From NCBI GenBank assembly GCA_900770685.1, contig CAAGLC010000002.1, forward strand, positions 1-16,506: a stretch of 16,506 bases of DNA, given 5' to 3'. The notes under the pieces were generated by a model. It searched no databases, was not told the DNA's origin, and saw nothing but the letters and a program-made list of their open reading frames with translations. Shown piece by piece: positions 14,993 to 16,506 of the stretch. Both the position numbers and the translations under genes were made by a program. Every line of letters begins with the position of its first letter. Within the stretch, counting starts at the first letter, position 1. Source of the DNA: Clostridia bacterium. GTDB taxonomy: Bacteria; Bacillota; Clostridia; Christensenellales; Borkfalkiaceae.

Positions 14993-16411
14993 ATGGAACT
15001 CAATAAGTTAAACGTAATTAACGCCGTTAACGGCTACAAAAACAATCAATTCACCGCACGGGAAATGGTGGAAGACTGTATTAAAAGATGTGAAGAAATA
15101 AAAGGCAAGAACGCAGTTATCGAAGTGTTTAGCGACGCTTTGGAACTCGCTCGTTTGCTTGACGAAAAGAGAGAAAAAGGTCTTTCTCTCGGAAAACTTG
15201 CAGGCGTTACCGTAATGATTAAGGACAATATTTTGTTCGAAGGCAAAAAGGCGACGGCTTGTTCAAAATTCATGCAAAATTTCGTTAGTACTTATACTGC
15301 GACTGCTCTTCAAAAGATGATAGAAGAAGACGCTATCGTTATAGGTAGAACGAATATGGACGAATTTTGTATGGGAAGCGACGGGGAGAGTTCGGTTTAT
15401 GGAGCAAGCAAAAACGCCTTTATAGACGAAAGAATCGCAGGGGGTAGTAGTGGTGGCTCTGCAGTAGCAGTTGCTTTAGACGCTTGCACGGTTGCTTTAG
15501 GTAGCGATACGGGTGGCTCGGCGAGAAAGCCTGCTTCGTATAACGGAGTCGTTGCCGTAAAACCTTTCTACGGTACGGTTTCAAGGCACGGATTATATTC
15601 GCTTGCTTCTAGTTTAGATCAGATTGCTCCTATATGTAAAAACGTTTTGGATTCGGCGTACGTTCTTTCCATTATTAGTGGAAACGACCAAATGGATATG
15701 AGTTCAACTAAAGAGTCTTGCATAGACTATTGCTTTGACGAACGAGAAAATCTTAACGGCGTTACCGTTGCCGTAGAAAAGAGCGTCGTAGAGTTGATTA
15801 AAGGCAAGGAGTGCGAAAAGCCGTTTTTAAGTTTGGTTGAAAATTTAAAGAGAGCAGGCGCAGAAATTAAGGAAATTGAAATCGAAAATCTTTGCTACGT
15901 AAAAGACGTTTACGATTTAATAAGCGTTTCGGAAGCAAGCAGTAACTTCGCTCGTTTCGACGGAATTAAGTACACTACGAGAACGGAAAATCCCGTTTCG
16001 GCTAACGAACTTTACAAAAAGAGTAGAAGCGAAGGATTTAATGAGAAAGTAAAACTAAATATAATGCTCGGAAACTACGTATTGTCGAGTGGAAAGGCTT
16101 ATCAAACGGCTAAAAATCTTCAACAGTTGATTATAAATAATACCAAAAAAGCGCTCGAAGGGGTTGACCTTTTGATAATGCCCACGGTGTTTAGTGAAGC
16201 GCCTATAAAAGGCGAGACGGCGGATAGGGAAGAATCGATACTTACGGTGTTTGCAAATATCGTAAAGGCGTATGCGATAAACGTTCCTTTTGCAACGGGC
16301 GAGAATAAACTCCCCTTAGGCGTGCAAGTATGCGCGTTGGAAAATAAGTATAAGAATTTATTTATAACTGCAAACTTTATAGAAAAAAACTATAAAGGAG
16401 GACGTAACTAA
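14993..16411 (+). CDS. gatA: Asp/Glu-tRNA(Asn/Gln) amidotransferase subunit GatA
   Basis: A 472-aa amidase-signature enzyme that hydrolyses glutamine to supply ammonia to GatB. The Ser-cisSer-Lys triad is complete: K77 (VTVMIKDNI), S152 (GGSSGGSAVAVALD) and S176 (GSDTGGSARKPAS). By homology with Staphylococcus aureus GatA these correspond to K79, S154 and S178. The stretch VVAVKPFYGTVSRHGLYSLASSLDQIAPI matches the family core, with small changes from the common SIRQPAAFCG. The protein is slightly shorter than the ~485-aa norm. AAAGGTGG at 14976-14983 is the ribosome-binding site within gatC. Its stop shares an A with the gatB start, so gatC, gatA and gatB are tightly coupled. Confidence 0.97.
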   Translation: MELNKLNVINAVNGYKNNQFTAREMVEDCIKRCEEIKGKNAVIEVFSDALELARLLDEKREKGLSLGKLAGVTVMIKDNILFEGKKATACSKFMQNFVSTYTATALQKMIEEDAIVIGRTNMDEFCMGSDGESSVYGASKNAFIDERIAGGSSGGSAVAVALDACTVALGSDTGGSARKPASYNGVVAVKPFYGTVSRHGLYSLASSLDQIAPICKNVLDSAYVLSIISGNDQMDMSSTKESCIDYCFDERENLNGVTVAVEKSVVELIKGKECEKPFLSLVENLKRAGAEIKEIEIENLCYVKDVYDLISVSEASSNFARFDGIKYTTRTENPVSANELYKKSRSEGFNEKVKLNIMLGNYVLSSGKAYQTAKNLQQLIINNTKKALEGVDLLIMPTVFSEAPIKGETADREESILTVFANIVKAYAINVPFATGENKLPLGVQVCALENKYKNLFITANFIEKNYKGGRN

Positions 16412-16506
16412 TGTACGATAAATACGACGTTGTGGTTGGTTTAGAAATCCACTCGGAATTAAAATCTAACACGAAAGTTTTTTGTTCTTGCGCAAACGTT
16501 TACGGC
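16411..16506 (+). CDS. gatB: Asp/Glu-tRNA(Asn/Gln) amidotransferase subunit GatB, N-terminal fragment
   Basis: The first 32 codons of gatB, cut by the window end. The protein begins MYDKYDVVVGLEIHSELKSN and continues TKVFCSCANVYG, which matches the GatB N-terminus (VIGLEVHxELxTxTKxFCxC) with the metal-binding cysteine pair. GatB binds the misacylated tRNA, phosphorylates the Glu or Asp side chain with ATP and accepts ammonia from GatA. A perfect AAAGGAGG (16394-16401) precedes the ATG, which overlaps the gatA TAA by one base. Confidence 0.95.
   Translation, partial: MYDKYDVVVGLEIHSELKSNTKVFCSCANVYG

Noticed and set aside
1..16506. Mobile elements, CRISPR arrays, toxin-antitoxin or defence genes
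   Set aside because: No repeat array, transposase, integrase, attachment site or small paired genes were seen; gene spacing and content are uniform housekeeping throughout.

Overview
The window is a low-G+C stretch of ordinary bacterial chromosome. Gene content and order point to Bacillota, most likely a gut Clostridia-type lineage. The supporting synteny is rpoD-trmK-nif3 followed by ftsK-rimO-pgsA-cinA-recA-rny. GltX is the long (555 aa) form that I recall from Lachnospiraceae-like bacteria. No phage, transposon, CRISPR, tRNA or rRNA is visible. The first 19 bases are the 3' end of an Illumina adapter, so the left end is an assembly edge, probably of a metagenomic contig.

Layout: (1) 20-2328, + strand. 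The last codons of rpoD, then trmK (tRNA m1A22 methyltransferase), a Nif3/DUF34 protein and a coiled-coil zinc-ribbon protein, overlapping or closely spaced and closed by a strong terminator. (2) 2401-9563, + strand. A promoter with an extended -10 drives ftsK, rimO, pgsA, cinA and recA, the first four overlapping at stop/start codons. (3) 9572-11316, + strand. rny (RNase Y) has its own promoter and a small hairpin close to the predicted 5' end of its mRNA, and ends at a long palindromic terminator that probably also serves the convergent operon. (4) 14466-11332, - strand. gltX, a GMP synthase lacking the glutaminase domain, and a small PsiE-like membrane protein. (5) 14544-16506, + strand. 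gatC, gatA and the start of gatB, divergent from gltX, behind a strong promoter and a roughly 140-nt leader with three hairpins.

How they work together: gltX and gatCAB form the indirect route to Gln-tRNA(Gln), in which Glu is charged onto tRNA(Gln) and then amidated. Their divergent promoters appear to share one -35 region. The ftsK-recA block joins chromosome translocation, ribosome modification, phospholipid synthesis, NMN salvage and recombination, a gene set conserved by synteny in Firmicutes rather than by one pathway.

I see no convincing undescribed multigene system here. The most unusual points are the GATase-less GMP synthase, the CinA with an eroded N-terminal domain, the structured gatC leader with overlapping divergent -35 boxes, the rny 5' hairpin and the variant zinc-ribbon cysteine pattern.
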